DNA from: an uncultured bacterium
GTDB taxonomy: Bacteria; CALINM01
DNA length: 49,604 nt
Assembly (NCBI GenBank): GCA_938045315.1
Contig: CALINM010000012.1
Span: forward strand, 1 to 49,604
Direction: 5' to 3'
Below are positions 30,935 to 43,008 of this stretch, piece after piece. Position numbers and translations under genes: made by a program. Position 1 is the first letter of the stretch. Each line of letters starts with the position of its first letter. The notes beneath the pieces are model-generated. The model ran no database searches, was not told where the DNA came from, and was given only the letters and a program-made list of their open reading frames with translations.

Positions 30935-32838
30935 TTCAGCATTCCATCTAAAATTTGTCTTACTTTTGACAATAGTTCTTTAGGTGTAACGGGTTTTGAT
31001 ATAAAAACAGCTTGTTTTGAAATTCCAACTTCGCTGTCCATAATTTCAGTAGAGTATCCACTAAGAAAAATGACTTTTACAGAGGGATTAATTATCTTTA
31101 TATCATTAAATACCTCTCCACCATTTTTAAATGGCATAATCACATCAAGAATTGCAAGACTTATTTCACCTTTATGTTTTATGAATTCAGATAAAGCCTC
31201 TCTACCATCCCTTGATAGTATAACTTTATATCCCGCATTTGTGAGTATTTGATTTATCACATCCCTCACATAATCATCATCTTCAGCAACTAATATGGTT
31301 TCACATCCCCCTTTTACATCAAGAAAAGCATTTTTAATGTCCTCTTCCGTAGGTTGGTAAACTTGATGTATGGGTATATATAAAAATACTTTTGTTCCTG
31401 TTCCTTCCCTGCTATCAATGCTAATATAACCATTATGCTGCTTAATTATACTGTATACAATAGACATACCAAGACCTGTTCCTTTATTTACATCCTTAGT
31501 TGTAAAAAAGGGATCAAAGATTCTCCTTTTAACTTCATCACTCATACCAATACCATTATCAGAAACCATTATTAAAGCATAATCTCCAGGATAACCAAAA
31601 CCATTTCTTTTAATAAAATCTGCATCAATTTTGAAAAGTTGTGTTTTTATAACTATTTCACCCTTTCCCTCAATTGCATCTTTGGCATTGGATATAAGAT
31701 TTAAAAGGACCTGATCAATTTGCGTTATATCTGCCATTACTGGAAGATCATTTTTAGATAATTCGAAGTTTATCGTGATATGTTCACCAACCATCCTTTT
31801 CAGGAGTGGTTCAACATTTAGAATTAGATTGTTTACATCACATCTTACTGGCTGAAGAGTTCTCTTTCTACTAAATGTAAGAAGATTTCTTATAAGATTT
31901 GCTCCCCTATCGGCTACTTTAAGTATATTTTGAACATAATCCTTTAATGGACTATCTTCCCCTATATGTATATCAATAAAGCTGGCAAAGCCTATGACTG
32001 CAGTAAGGAGATTGTTAAAATCGTGGGCAATTCCAGCGGATAGTTGACCAACTGTTTCCATTTTTTGCAAATAACTAAGCTGGTCTTCTAAAAGTTTTTT
32101 CTCTGTTACATCTATAAATACTCCAATTATAGTATCCACCTCTTCAACAGTAGAAGTCTTTACAGGGTATAGGTGTACATCCACATATCTTGGTTTTGAA
32201 TCATTATCAACTAATTTTATAGTAAGTCTCTGGGTATGTTTATCGTTAAACAGTTGAAACATTACTTCTTCAATGAGCTTTTTTTCCTTTATATATCCCT
32301 TTTCCTCAAATATTTTAAGTAAGTTTTGACCACTTAGATCACCCTTTGAATAATTTACGATTTTATAAAAACCTTTATTTGCATCACGAATTATCATTTC
32401 CCTATTTAAAACAACAATTCCCTCTTCTATACTGTCAAACATAGTTGTATAAACATCATTCTTAATCCTCGATGAAGTAATATCAATAATTGTTCTAAGC
32501 AGGAGTGCTTCATTGTTTACAACAAAGCTTCTTGACTCTTCTCTCAACCACTTTATATTACCATCTGGATATAGAAATCTGTATTCGATAATATTGCTCC
32601 CTTGAGCATTATTTGCCATTAAATATTCATATCTTTCCCTATCTTCCGGGTGAATCCACTTAATCCATTCTTCAGATTTATCCACAAATTCTTTCTCTTC
32701 CAGCCCAAGAATCCTTTTTACATTTGAACTAACATACATAATTTTAAAGGGCTCTTTATTTTTCTGTATAACGTAAATAGTAGAACCCTCTTCTATAACA
32801 TTAACAACTTCGTCTTTACACAGTTGTAATACGTTCAT
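30931..32838 (-). CDS. PAS-PAS hybrid sensor histidine kinase with C-terminal receiver
   Basis: A 635-residue soluble kinase without membrane segments. Two PAS domains (about residues 20 to 125 and 130 to 250), HisKA with the phospho-acceptor His in QLSAGIAHDFNNLL, HATPase with LLNLISNAKDAIEG (N box), VSDNGIGM and KGTGLGMSIVYSI, and a receiver domain (about residues 515 to 635) with the phosphoryl Asp in LAILDVIMPFKNGG. No DNA-binding output domain is present and no separate response regulator lies nearby. Placed between purH (12 bases) and the efflux pump genes (overlap). It may control or sense the pump. A cytoplasmic signal is implied. Confidence 0.92.
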   Translation of the reverse strand: MNVLQLCKDEVVNVIEEGSTIYVIQKNKEPFKIMYVSSNVKRILGLEEKEFVDKSEEWIKWIHPEDRERYEYLMANNAQGSNIIEYRFLYPDGNIKWLREESRSFVVNNEALLLRTIIDITSSRIKNDVYTTMFDSIEEGIVVLNREMIIRDANKGFYKIVNYSKGDLSGQNLLKIFEEKGYIKEKKLIEEVMFQLFNDKHTQRLTIKLVDNDSKPRYVDVHLYPVKTSTVEEVDTIIGVFIDVTEKKLLEDQLSYLQKMETVGQLSAGIAHDFNNLLTAVIGFASFIDIHIGEDSPLKDYVQNILKVADRGANLIRNLLTFSRKRTLQPVRCDVNNLILNVEPLLKRMVGEHITINFELSKNDLPVMADITQIDQVLLNLISNAKDAIEGKGEIVIKTQLFKIDADFIKRNGFGYPGDYALIMVSDNGIGMSDEVKRRIFDPFFTTKDVNKGTGLGMSIVYSIIKQHNGYISIDSREGTGTKVFLYIPIHQVYQPTEEDIKNAFLDVKGGCETILVAEDDDYVRDVINQILTNAGYKVILSRDGREALSEFIKHKGEISLAILDVIMPFKNGGEVFNDIKIINPSVKVIFLSGYSTEIMDSEVGISKQAVFISKPVTPKELLSKVRQILDGMLN

Positions 32839-32850
32839 TTAGAGTAATCC

Positions 32851-34392
32851 TTAATGTTTGAAATGTCTCATTCCAGTAAAAACCATTGCTATATTGTATT
32901 TATCTGCTAATTCAATTACTTCTCTGTCTCTTATGGATCCACCCGGCTGAATTACAGCTGTAATACCAGCCTCAGCTAAAACTTCGAGACCATCTGGAAA
33001 GGGGAAAAAAGCATCTGAGGCAGCAACACATCCCTTTGTGTCCTGTCGTGCTTTCATTACCGCTATTCTGGCAGAATCCACCCTGCTCATTTGTCCCGCT
33101 CCAATACCAACTGTAACATTTTCTCTTGCAATAAGTATCGCATTTGACTTAACATGTTTAGCAATCTTCCATGCAAAATCAAGAGCCTTCATTTCTCTAT
33201 CCGTGGGTTTTCTTTTTGTTACTACCTTTAAATCTTCCATCTTATATGTTTCTAAGTCATATTCCTGAGCTAACATCCCACCTAACACCCTTCTATATTC
33301 AATTCCCTCTATCTTCATTGGTAACCCTTCCACATCCAATACCCTGAGACCGGGATGCTTCGAAAAAATTTCAAGCGCTTCTTTGTCATACCCCGGGGCA
33401 ATTACTACTTCAACAAAAGTTTCTGCAACCTCTTTTGCAAGCTCTTCATTCACCTTTCTATTTAAAGCTACTATTCCACCAAATGCAGATACTGGATCAC
33501 ACTCTCTTGCCATTTTATAAGCCTCTACAATATCCTCACTTACAGCTGCACCACATGGATTATTATGTTTTACAATGACTGCTGCTGGCTCACTAAACTC
33601 CAATACAATCCTAAAACATGAATCTGTATCTAAAATGTTATTATATGAAAGTTCTTTGCCCTGAATTTTTTTAGCAGAACTTACACATGCAAAATTAACA
33701 TCCTTTTCTTTGTAAAATGCCGCCTTCTGGTGAGGATTTTCACCATATCTACATTCTTGAACCTTGTAGTACTGGAGGTTTATCACTTCAGGAAACAATT
33801 TTTTTTCCTGTCCTTCTAAGGAACTTAAATAACTTGAAATTACACCATCATAATAGGCAGTATGTGTATAGACTTTTCTTGCTAAATAGAATCTATAATC
33901 ATAGGGCACTTCTCCCTTCTCAATATACTCCATAACCCTCTCATAGTCAAAGGGATCTACAACAACTATCACATCTTGGAAATTCTTAGCTGCAGCCCTG
34001 AGCAGTGTGGGTCCACCTATGTCTATATTTTCTATTATCTCTTCAAATGACACATTTGTTTTTTTAATGGTTGCTTCAAAGGGATATAGATTTACAACCA
34101 CAATATCGATAAATGGTATTCCAAGTTTTTGTAAACTTTCCACATGTTCCTTTTTATTTCTAATACATAAAATCCCACCATGGATTTTGGGGTGCAGTGT
34201 TTTAACCCTCCCATCCATAATCTCAGGGAATCCGGTATATTCTGAAACATCAATAACCCTTATACCTTTACTTTTTAAAAAATTTGCTGTTCCACCCGTT
34301 GATAATATTTCAATCCCCTTCTTTGCAAGAAAATTCGCAAAATTATCAATATTTGTCTTATCTGATACACTTATTAAAGCCCTTTGAAACAT
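32851..34392 (-). CDS. purH: Bifunctional AICAR transformylase/IMP cyclohydrolase
   Basis: A 513-residue PurH for the last two steps of IMP synthesis. The N-terminal MGS-like cyclohydrolase domain shows ALISVSDKTNIDNFA, STGGTANFLKSKGI, PEIMDGRVKTLHPKIHGGIL and DIVVVNLYPF. The C-terminal transformylase shows QGKELSYNNILD, VKHNNPCGAAV (catalytic KH) and SDAFFPFPDGLE. Normal length. AGGGGG precedes the ATG. It is the first gene of the leftward run that continues with the kinase and pump genes, and it is divergent from trmFO. Confidence 0.97.
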   Translation of the reverse strand: MFQRALISVSDKTNIDNFANFLAKKGIEILSTGGTANFLKSKGIRVIDVSEYTGFPEIMDGRVKTLHPKIHGGILCIRNKKEHVESLQKLGIPFIDIVVVNLYPFEATIKKTNVSFEEIIENIDIGGPTLLRAAAKNFQDVIVVVDPFDYERVMEYIEKGEVPYDYRFYLARKVYTHTAYYDGVISSYLSSLEGQEKKLFPEVINLQYYKVQECRYGENPHQKAAFYKEKDVNFACVSSAKKIQGKELSYNNILDTDSCFRIVLEFSEPAAVIVKHNNPCGAAVSEDIVEAYKMARECDPVSAFGGIVALNRKVNEELAKEVAETFVEVVIAPGYDKEALEIFSKHPGLRVLDVEGLPMKIEGIEYRRVLGGMLAQEYDLETYKMEDLKVVTKRKPTDREMKALDFAWKIAKHVKSNAILIARENVTVGIGAGQMSRVDSARIAVMKARQDTKGCVAASDAFFPFPDGLEVLAEAGITAVIQPGGSIRDREVIELADKYNIAMVFTGMRHFKH

Positions 34393-34474
34393 ATAAATCC
34401 CCCTCTTATATGAAATTGTAGATTTCTGTTTAAATCCAAAAAACTTTTTTTAGTATATTTTAACACAAAAGATT

Positions 34475-34480
34475 TATAAT
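34475..34480 (+). promoter_or_regulatory. -10 box of a probably leaderless trmFO promoter
   Basis: TATAAT at 34475-34480 ends six bases before the trmFO ATG, so transcription would begin at or next to the start codon. No ribosome binding site lies before the ATG (AAAAGC). No clear -35 box is seen (AT-rich TTTTTTAGTATATT upstream). The hexamer is exact; in AT-rich DNA it may occur by chance. Confidence 0.4.
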
Positions 34481-34486
34481 AAAAGC

Positions 34487-35806
34487 ATGAAAAGTAAAGT
34501 AGCTATTATTGGTGCTGGTCTTGCAGGTTGTGAAGTAGCCTGGTTATTAGGTAAAAATGGCGTATATATCGATTTATTCGAAATGAAACCACTTAAATAT
34601 TCACCAGCCCATAAATCTCCTTATTTTGCTGAACTTGTTTGTAGTAACTCTCTTAAGAGTATTAATAAATACCATCCCTCATCCATGTTAAAAGATGAAA
34701 TGAAAGCCCTTGGATCTATTATTATGGAATCAGCATACAAAAACAGAGTTCCCGCAGGCGAATCGCTGGCAGTGGATCGAGATAGGTTTTCCAGATACAT
34801 TACCGAAAGATTGAGAACTTTAGAGACTGTAAACATAATTAAAAAAGAAGTACAAGAAATCCCGGAAGGCTATGATTTTATAGTCATTGCCACAGGTCCA
34901 TTGACATCTGAATCGCTCGCAGAATCTCTGAGTAAACTCTTAGGGGATAATTTTTTATATTTCTATGATGCTATCGCACCAATTATCGATGCAGATTCAA
35001 TAGATAAATCTAAGGTTTTTTCTGGTTCCCGATATGAACGTGGTGGTGATGATTTTTTAAATATTCCTTTAACTAAAGAGCAGTATTTTAATTTTATAGA
35101 AGCTTTAAAAGTTGCTGAAAAAGTAGTTTTAAGACCCTTCGAAAAGGAAAAATATTATGAAGGGTGTCTTCCCATCGAAGTATTAGCGCAAAGAGGTGAT
35201 TTAACATTAGCCTACGGTCCTATGAGGCCCGTTGGTTTTGATGATAGAAAGATTGGATTTAAACCCTTTGCTGTTGTTCAATTACGCAAAGAAGATGAGG
35301 AAGGAACAGCTTACAATATCGTTGGATTTCAAACAAAACTGACAATAAAGGAGCAGGAAAAAGTTTTTAGAATGCTTCCGGGGTTGGAAAAAGCTGTTTT
35401 TTTAAGATATGGTTCCATTCATCGAAATACATTTATTTCTTCTCCTAAATATTTATTACCAACTCTAAATTTAAAAGACATGCCCGGTATATATTTTGCT
35501 GGGCAGATTACTGGTGTTGAAGGTTATGTGGAATCTGCTGGATGCGGCATTATGGCAGGATACTTTCTCCTCTGCAAAATTAAAGACATACCAGTTATGA
35601 TACCCAGCTCTAAAACTGCTATTGGAGCCATGCTTTCTCATCTAAAAAGTGAAAACCGTCCATTCCAACCTTCTGGTATTCATTATGGTTTATTTGACAA
35701 AAGGGATATGCCAAAAAACGTTGATAAAAAAATATGGATAAAAAACAACGAAGAGGAGAGCTTTAAAGCCTGGTTTGAAGAAATAACTAAACATTTTATT
35801 TTCTAA
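34487..35806 (+). CDS. trmFO: Folate-dependent tRNA (uracil-54-C5) methyltransferase TrmFO
   Basis: A 439-residue flavoprotein that methylates U54 of tRNA using methylene-tetrahydrofolate and FADH2. The N-terminal FAD motif is VAIIGAGLAGCEVAWLLGKNGV; EMKPLKYSPAHKSPYFAELVCSNSLKS, the Cys-containing YEGCLPIEVLAQRG and GPMRPVGF motifs and the late MPGIYFAGQITGVEGYVESAGCGIMAG are diagnostic against MnmG. Normal length. No ribosome site is seen; see the promoter entry. Its end overlaps the converging small gene by 11 bases. Confidence 0.96.
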   Translation: MKSKVAIIGAGLAGCEVAWLLGKNGVYIDLFEMKPLKYSPAHKSPYFAELVCSNSLKSINKYHPSSMLKDEMKALGSIIMESAYKNRVPAGESLAVDRDRFSRYITERLRTLETVNIIKKEVQEIPEGYDFIVIATGPLTSESLAESLSKLLGDNFLYFYDAIAPIIDADSIDKSKVFSGSRYERGGDDFLNIPLTKEQYFNFIEALKVAEKVVLRPFEKEKYYEGCLPIEVLAQRGDLTLAYGPMRPVGFDDRKIGFKPFAVVQLRKEDEEGTAYNIVGFQTKLTIKEQEKVFRMLPGLEKAVFLRYGSIHRNTFISSPKYLLPTLNLKDMPGIYFAGQITGVEGYVESAGCGIMAGYFLLCKIKDIPVMIPSSKTAIGAMLSHLKSENRPFQPSGIHYGLFDKRDMPKNVDKKIWIKNNEEESFKAWFEEITKHFIF

Positions 35807-36068
35807 GTAATCTTTTCATTTCAAAAAGATTTTGAAGTATAATACTTTTTTTATTTGTTAGGCTAATCCACAAGTTTTGGTCACCCTCTTCTTTTGCCTT
35901 TTCAATTTCTGAATCTAAATTTTCGATTTCCTTTATTAGAGTAAAATACATATTTTCCAAACTACTATCAACTTCTCTTGTTTCTTCGAGAACCTTTCTC
36001 TTTTCTTTATCAAAAAAATCTTCAAGAATATGTTCTTCTAATTCATCGTCTTTTCTGTCTTCATCCAC
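35796..36068 (-). CDS. Small acidic coiled-coil protein of unknown function
   Basis: A 90-residue, highly charged, all-helical protein (EDRKDDELEEHILEDFFDKEKRKVLEE, then TLIKEIENLDSEIEKAKEEGD and SIILQNLFEMKRLLRK) without membrane or catalytic motif. Four bases downstream of the Lon-like gene and in the same direction, thus probably co-transcribed. It overlaps the trmFO end by 11 bases in convergent orientation. No family recognised; a partner or adaptor for the protease is possible but not shown. Confidence 0.65.
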   Translation of the reverse strand: MDEDRKDDELEEHILEDFFDKEKRKVLEETREVDSSLENMYFTLIKEIENLDSEIEKAKEEGDQNLWISLTNKKSIILQNLFEMKRLLRK

Positions 36069-36072
36069 AATA

Positions 36073-38454
36073 CTACTTCCTCTTTTTTTCTTCCTTTGCT
36101 TCCGCTATTTTTTTTAGTTCCCTTAAATTTTTCAAAATCAAATAATTAGCTGTACCTTCCTCATACTCTCCCAATTCGTTTGGCTTCCCAGCAGGAAGAC
36201 CGGTAAAAAGCTCAAGGGCCTCCTCCGCGTGTTCAATAGCGTAGATATGAAAAAGTCCTTTAGAAATTGCCTCTTGCACCTCTTCATCAAGCATAAGATG
36301 TTGTATATTTGCTTTTGGTATAACTACCCCCTGATCACCAGTAAGACCTCTTTCTTTGCAAACAGCAAAAAATCCCTCTATTTTCTCATTTACTCCGCCA
36401 ATCGGTTGAACCTCTCCATGTTGGTTTAAAGATCCAGTAACAGCTAAATTTTGCTTTAAAGGAATATTTCCTAAAGCCGATTGTAAAACAAGCACCTCCG
36501 CTACAGATGCGCTATCGCCTTCGACCATCTCATAAAGCTGTTCAAAACACAAAGTTGCATTAAAGCTGAGGGGGGTTTTGTTTCCAAATTTGCTATTTAA
36601 ATACGCTGTTATAACCATTGAGCCCTTATCATGAATTTTTCCACTTAGTTTTGCTTCCCTGTCTAAATGAACAACCCCTTCTTTTCCCACGGATACCCTT
36701 GCTGTTATTCTTGAGGGTCTTCCAAAAGAATAATCCCCTAAATCATAAACAGAAAGTCCATTTATAGTGCCTGTTTTTTCACCCTCTGTGGAAATTAAAT
36801 AAATATCTCTCATTATTGCTTCTTGTATCCTTCTCTCTATTTTATTGTGTCTTAATTTTCTTATTTCTATTGCTTTTCTAACATCTTCTCTTTCAACAAT
36901 GTTTTTTTTCTTTTTCTTTGCTACATAGTTAGATTCTCTTATTAACGTAGCTATCTCTTCTATTTTCATAGAGAGTTTTTTCTGATCACTAACAAGCCTG
37001 CCACCATATTCGATAATCCTTTGAATAGCAGAGTCATGAAAGGGAAGTAAGTTTTCCCTTTCCCTAACCTGATCCACAAAAAAGGCATATGATCTTTCTC
37101 CTTCCTCATTCCAATCCATATCTCTTTCAAAATCTGCTTTCACTTTGAAAATTTTAGGAAAATCCTCATCATAGTTATAAAGAATATAGTAAACAAAGGG
37201 GCTACCAATTAATATTAACTTTATATTCAAAGGAATCGGCTCAGGTTTAAGTGTTCCTGAAGCCATGTGATAAGCTTCTAAAGGATCTTCTATCTTAATC
37301 TCCTTATTTTTTATAGCTCTTTTCAAAATATCATAGGAAAAGGGATTTCTGAAAACATCCAGAGCATCAAGGATTAAATATCCGCCATTTGCCTTATGAA
37401 GTGCACCGGGTTTTATTAATGTGAAGTCTGTCACAGCCATACCCATCTGAAATCTATATTCCACCTTTCCCATCAAATTTGAATGGGTAGGATTCGTTTC
37501 GTAAACAATTGGTGCGCCCTTTTGTTCTGTTCTATCTATAAATACATTAACCTGATATCTTAAGAATGATGGTTCTGGTTTAAAAAATCTAAGAGCAATA
37601 TTTGTAGGAACTGGAAGCTCACTTTGCTTAAAATCATCTAAATTGTTCAGTACGTCTTCTTGAACAAGATTCAGATAATCTATTATTTTCTGGTTAAAAT
37701 TGTATTTTTCCTTCAAATCATCAATATGATAAATAATAGCCGAACCGGCTATTCTTTTTTCTAACTCAATAAGTTTTCTCTTTGTCTCCTTTTCAGCTTC
37801 CTTTACCATTTTTATAGCTTCTTTTAATCTTCCTTGAAGTACTTTTATTTTCTCCTGTATGGTTCTTTTTTCAATATCTGAAAGTTTGGAAAACTTTTCA
37901 TCATCCATAACTTCACCATCTTTCATAGGTAGAAAGACAAAACCATCGACCCCTCTTTCCAGAACAAAACCTCTTCCTCTCGCTTCTTCAGCCAGGCTTT
38001 CAAAAATCTGTCTGTCAAATTCCTGAAATTTCTCTATTAATTGATTTTTCTCATTTTCATATTCCTTTGATTCAAAGATTTTGGGTATATCCTTCCTTAA
38101 ATGTTCTATAAGTTCTCTCATATCCTTTGCAAATGCTGACCCCTTTCCTGGTGGGAATTGTAGGTACATGGGCTTATCAGGGTCTTTAAAGTTATAAACG
38201 TATACATAATCATCTGGCGTAGTTTCGCTTAATGCTTTTTCCTTTGCAAGAGTTATTATAAGTTCATGTTTTCCAAGTCCAGGTTCTCCAAGGGCAAATA
38301 TATTATATCCATCAGACCTTATGTCAAAGCCAAATTGCAGGGAATCGGAAGCTGTCCTCTGAGTTTGTTGATATACGCTGTTATCTAAATTATAATTACT
38401 TTTTTTAAATTTGGATATTCTAACTATCTCTTCATAACTCAACTTTTTAATCAT
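36073..38454 (-). CDS. Lon-family ATP-dependent protease with AAA_32-type N-terminus
   Basis: A 793-residue Lon-related protease lacking the LAN substrate-binding domain of classical Lon. The P-loop is LGEPGLGKHEL, with His where Ser/Thr is usual. A long coiled-coil insert spans about residues 100 to 260. The ATPase core has KANGGYLILDALDVFRNP. The S16 protease domain carries the Ser-Lys dyad at Ser648 (EGDSASVAE) and Lys691 (GGVNEKIEGF), 43 residues apart as in classical Lon. A charged Lys-rich tail ends it. Nine bases after gyrB on the same strand. A quality-control role is likely; substrates are unknown. Confidence 0.9.
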   Translation of the reverse strand: MIKKLSYEEIVRISKFKKSNYNLDNSVYQQTQRTASDSLQFGFDIRSDGYNIFALGEPGLGKHELIITLAKEKALSETTPDDYVYVYNFKDPDKPMYLQFPPGKGSAFAKDMRELIEHLRKDIPKIFESKEYENEKNQLIEKFQEFDRQIFESLAEEARGRGFVLERGVDGFVFLPMKDGEVMDDEKFSKLSDIEKRTIQEKIKVLQGRLKEAIKMVKEAEKETKRKLIELEKRIAGSAIIYHIDDLKEKYNFNQKIIDYLNLVQEDVLNNLDDFKQSELPVPTNIALRFFKPEPSFLRYQVNVFIDRTEQKGAPIVYETNPTHSNLMGKVEYRFQMGMAVTDFTLIKPGALHKANGGYLILDALDVFRNPFSYDILKRAIKNKEIKIEDPLEAYHMASGTLKPEPIPLNIKLILIGSPFVYYILYNYDEDFPKIFKVKADFERDMDWNEEGERSYAFFVDQVRERENLLPFHDSAIQRIIEYGGRLVSDQKKLSMKIEEIATLIRESNYVAKKKKKNIVEREDVRKAIEIRKLRHNKIERRIQEAIMRDIYLISTEGEKTGTINGLSVYDLGDYSFGRPSRITARVSVGKEGVVHLDREAKLSGKIHDKGSMVITAYLNSKFGNKTPLSFNATLCFEQLYEMVEGDSASVAEVLVLQSALGNIPLKQNLAVTGSLNQHGEVQPIGGVNEKIEGFFAVCKERGLTGDQGVVIPKANIQHLMLDEEVQEAISKGLFHIYAIEHAEEALELFTGLPAGKPNELGEYEEGTANYLILKNLRELKKIAEAKEEKKRK

Positions 38455-38463
38455 TAAAGCCCC

Positions 38464-41794
<3,331 letters not shown>

Positions 41795-42874
41795 CTATAT
41801 TCTAATTGGCATAACTAATGCTTTATATTTGTTATCCCCTGTTATTATAGTCGCTGTCTGAGAATCTTTAAATGCCATCTCTATAGTGTCACTATCAACA
41901 TTTTTTATTGCATCAAGCAGAAATTCCCCATTAAAACCAATTGTGAGCTTTTCTCCCTCATATCTTGTTTCTATTTCGTCTTCAGCTTCTCCCACTTCAC
42001 TGTTTGTGGTACTCATTTTAATTCTCTTTTCGTCAATATTTAAAATTACACATCTCGTCATTTCATCTGCAATTGTTAATAACTTTTCTAATGAATTTGT
42101 TATTTCATTTTTATTAATGTAAGCTTTCATATTATTGTTTGGTATGACATCCATGTAGTTAGGGAATTTTGCTACGTTCAGTCTGGTTATAAAATTTATA
42201 TCTTCCGTTTCTAAACCTGCCATGTCATTTTCTATACATAAGTAAATGCTCTCAGAACTAGAATCTTTACATATTTTTTTTATGTCATTTATCGCTATTT
42301 TGGGGATTAGTACATTGATATCTTCTCCATCATAATCAATTTCGTTGTATGCAAGTTTATATCCATCGGATGCAACAAATCTTAGTTTTTTATCTATAGT
42401 GTGAATATAAATGCCATATAGACTTAGTCTTGAATCATCATTATGTACTGCATATTCAACCTTTTCTATTGACTTTTGTAGTTCATCTTTTTTTAATGTT
42501 ATTTTTTTAGATAATTCAAGGGTTTTTATTTTTGGAAAGTCTTCTGGTAATTGTGTAAATAGTTTAAAAAGAGATTTTCCCGATTTTATTTTAAGGTAAT
42601 TGTCCTCTAATTTTAGTTCTATTTTGTCTTCGCCAATAAGTTTTACAATTTCGTAAAATTTCTTGGCAGGTATGCATGTTGCACCTTCTTCTATTGTTTG
42701 AGTTTCTATGGAACCGATTATTGACTTTTCCAGGTTAGTTGCTTTTATGTATGTTTTTTCTTTCGCCTCAATCAAGATTGTATTTAGTATTGGCATTGTT
42801 GTTCTTTTTTCTATTATTCCTTGTACGGCTTCAAGAATTTTTTTAACTTTTTCTTTTTCTACTACTAAATTCAT
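41795..42874 (-). CDS. dnaN: DNA polymerase III beta sliding clamp
   Basis: A 359-residue clamp with three repeats of the clamp fold: MNLVVEKEKVKKILEAVQGIIEKRTTMPILNTILIEAKE, the middle KIEYAVHNDDSRLSLYGIYIHTIDKKLRFVASDGYKLA-like block and the C-terminal GFNGEFLLDAIKNVDSDTIEMAFKDSQTATIITGDNKYKALVMPIRI. The ending MPIRI is the usual MPMRL/V. AAGGAGA lies six bases before the ATG. It holds the replicative polymerase on DNA. Confidence 0.96.
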   Translation of the reverse strand: MNLVVEKEKVKKILEAVQGIIEKRTTMPILNTILIEAKEKTYIKATNLEKSIIGSIETQTIEEGATCIPAKKFYEIVKLIGEDKIELKLEDNYLKIKSGKSLFKLFTQLPEDFPKIKTLELSKKITLKKDELQKSIEKVEYAVHNDDSRLSLYGIYIHTIDKKLRFVASDGYKLAYNEIDYDGEDINVLIPKIAINDIKKICKDSSSESIYLCIENDMAGLETEDINFITRLNVAKFPNYMDVIPNNNMKAYINKNEITNSLEKLLTIADEMTRCVILNIDEKRIKMSTTNSEVGEAEDEIETRYEGEKLTIGFNGEFLLDAIKNVDSDTIEMAFKDSQTATIITGDNKYKALVMPIRI

Positions 42875-43008
42875 TTATATCTCCTTATAAAGTATTAGTA
42901 TTAGCAACTGTTGAAATGTTGATATAAATCAATAAGTTCTTGTTATTATTATTTTTTTTCATGTTAATAAATTGTTAATAAATTTTGTTTTATCTACATT
43001 TTTTATGT
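42875..43008. other. dnaA-dnaN gap with 11-bp tandem repeat, possible origin part
   Basis: This 134-base AT-rich gap holds TGTTAATAAAT twice in tandem (42962-42972 and 42973-42983). On the other strand the repeat reads TTATTAACA, one position from the relaxed DnaA box TTATNCACA. No perfect DnaA box is present. Many bacteria keep part of oriC here, but promoter function for dnaN is equally possible. Confidence 0.35.

Noticed and set aside
32678-32686. Perfect DnaA box TTATCCACA
   Set aside because: Single copy inside the histidine kinase gene, far from the origin region; expected by chance in this AT-rich DNA.
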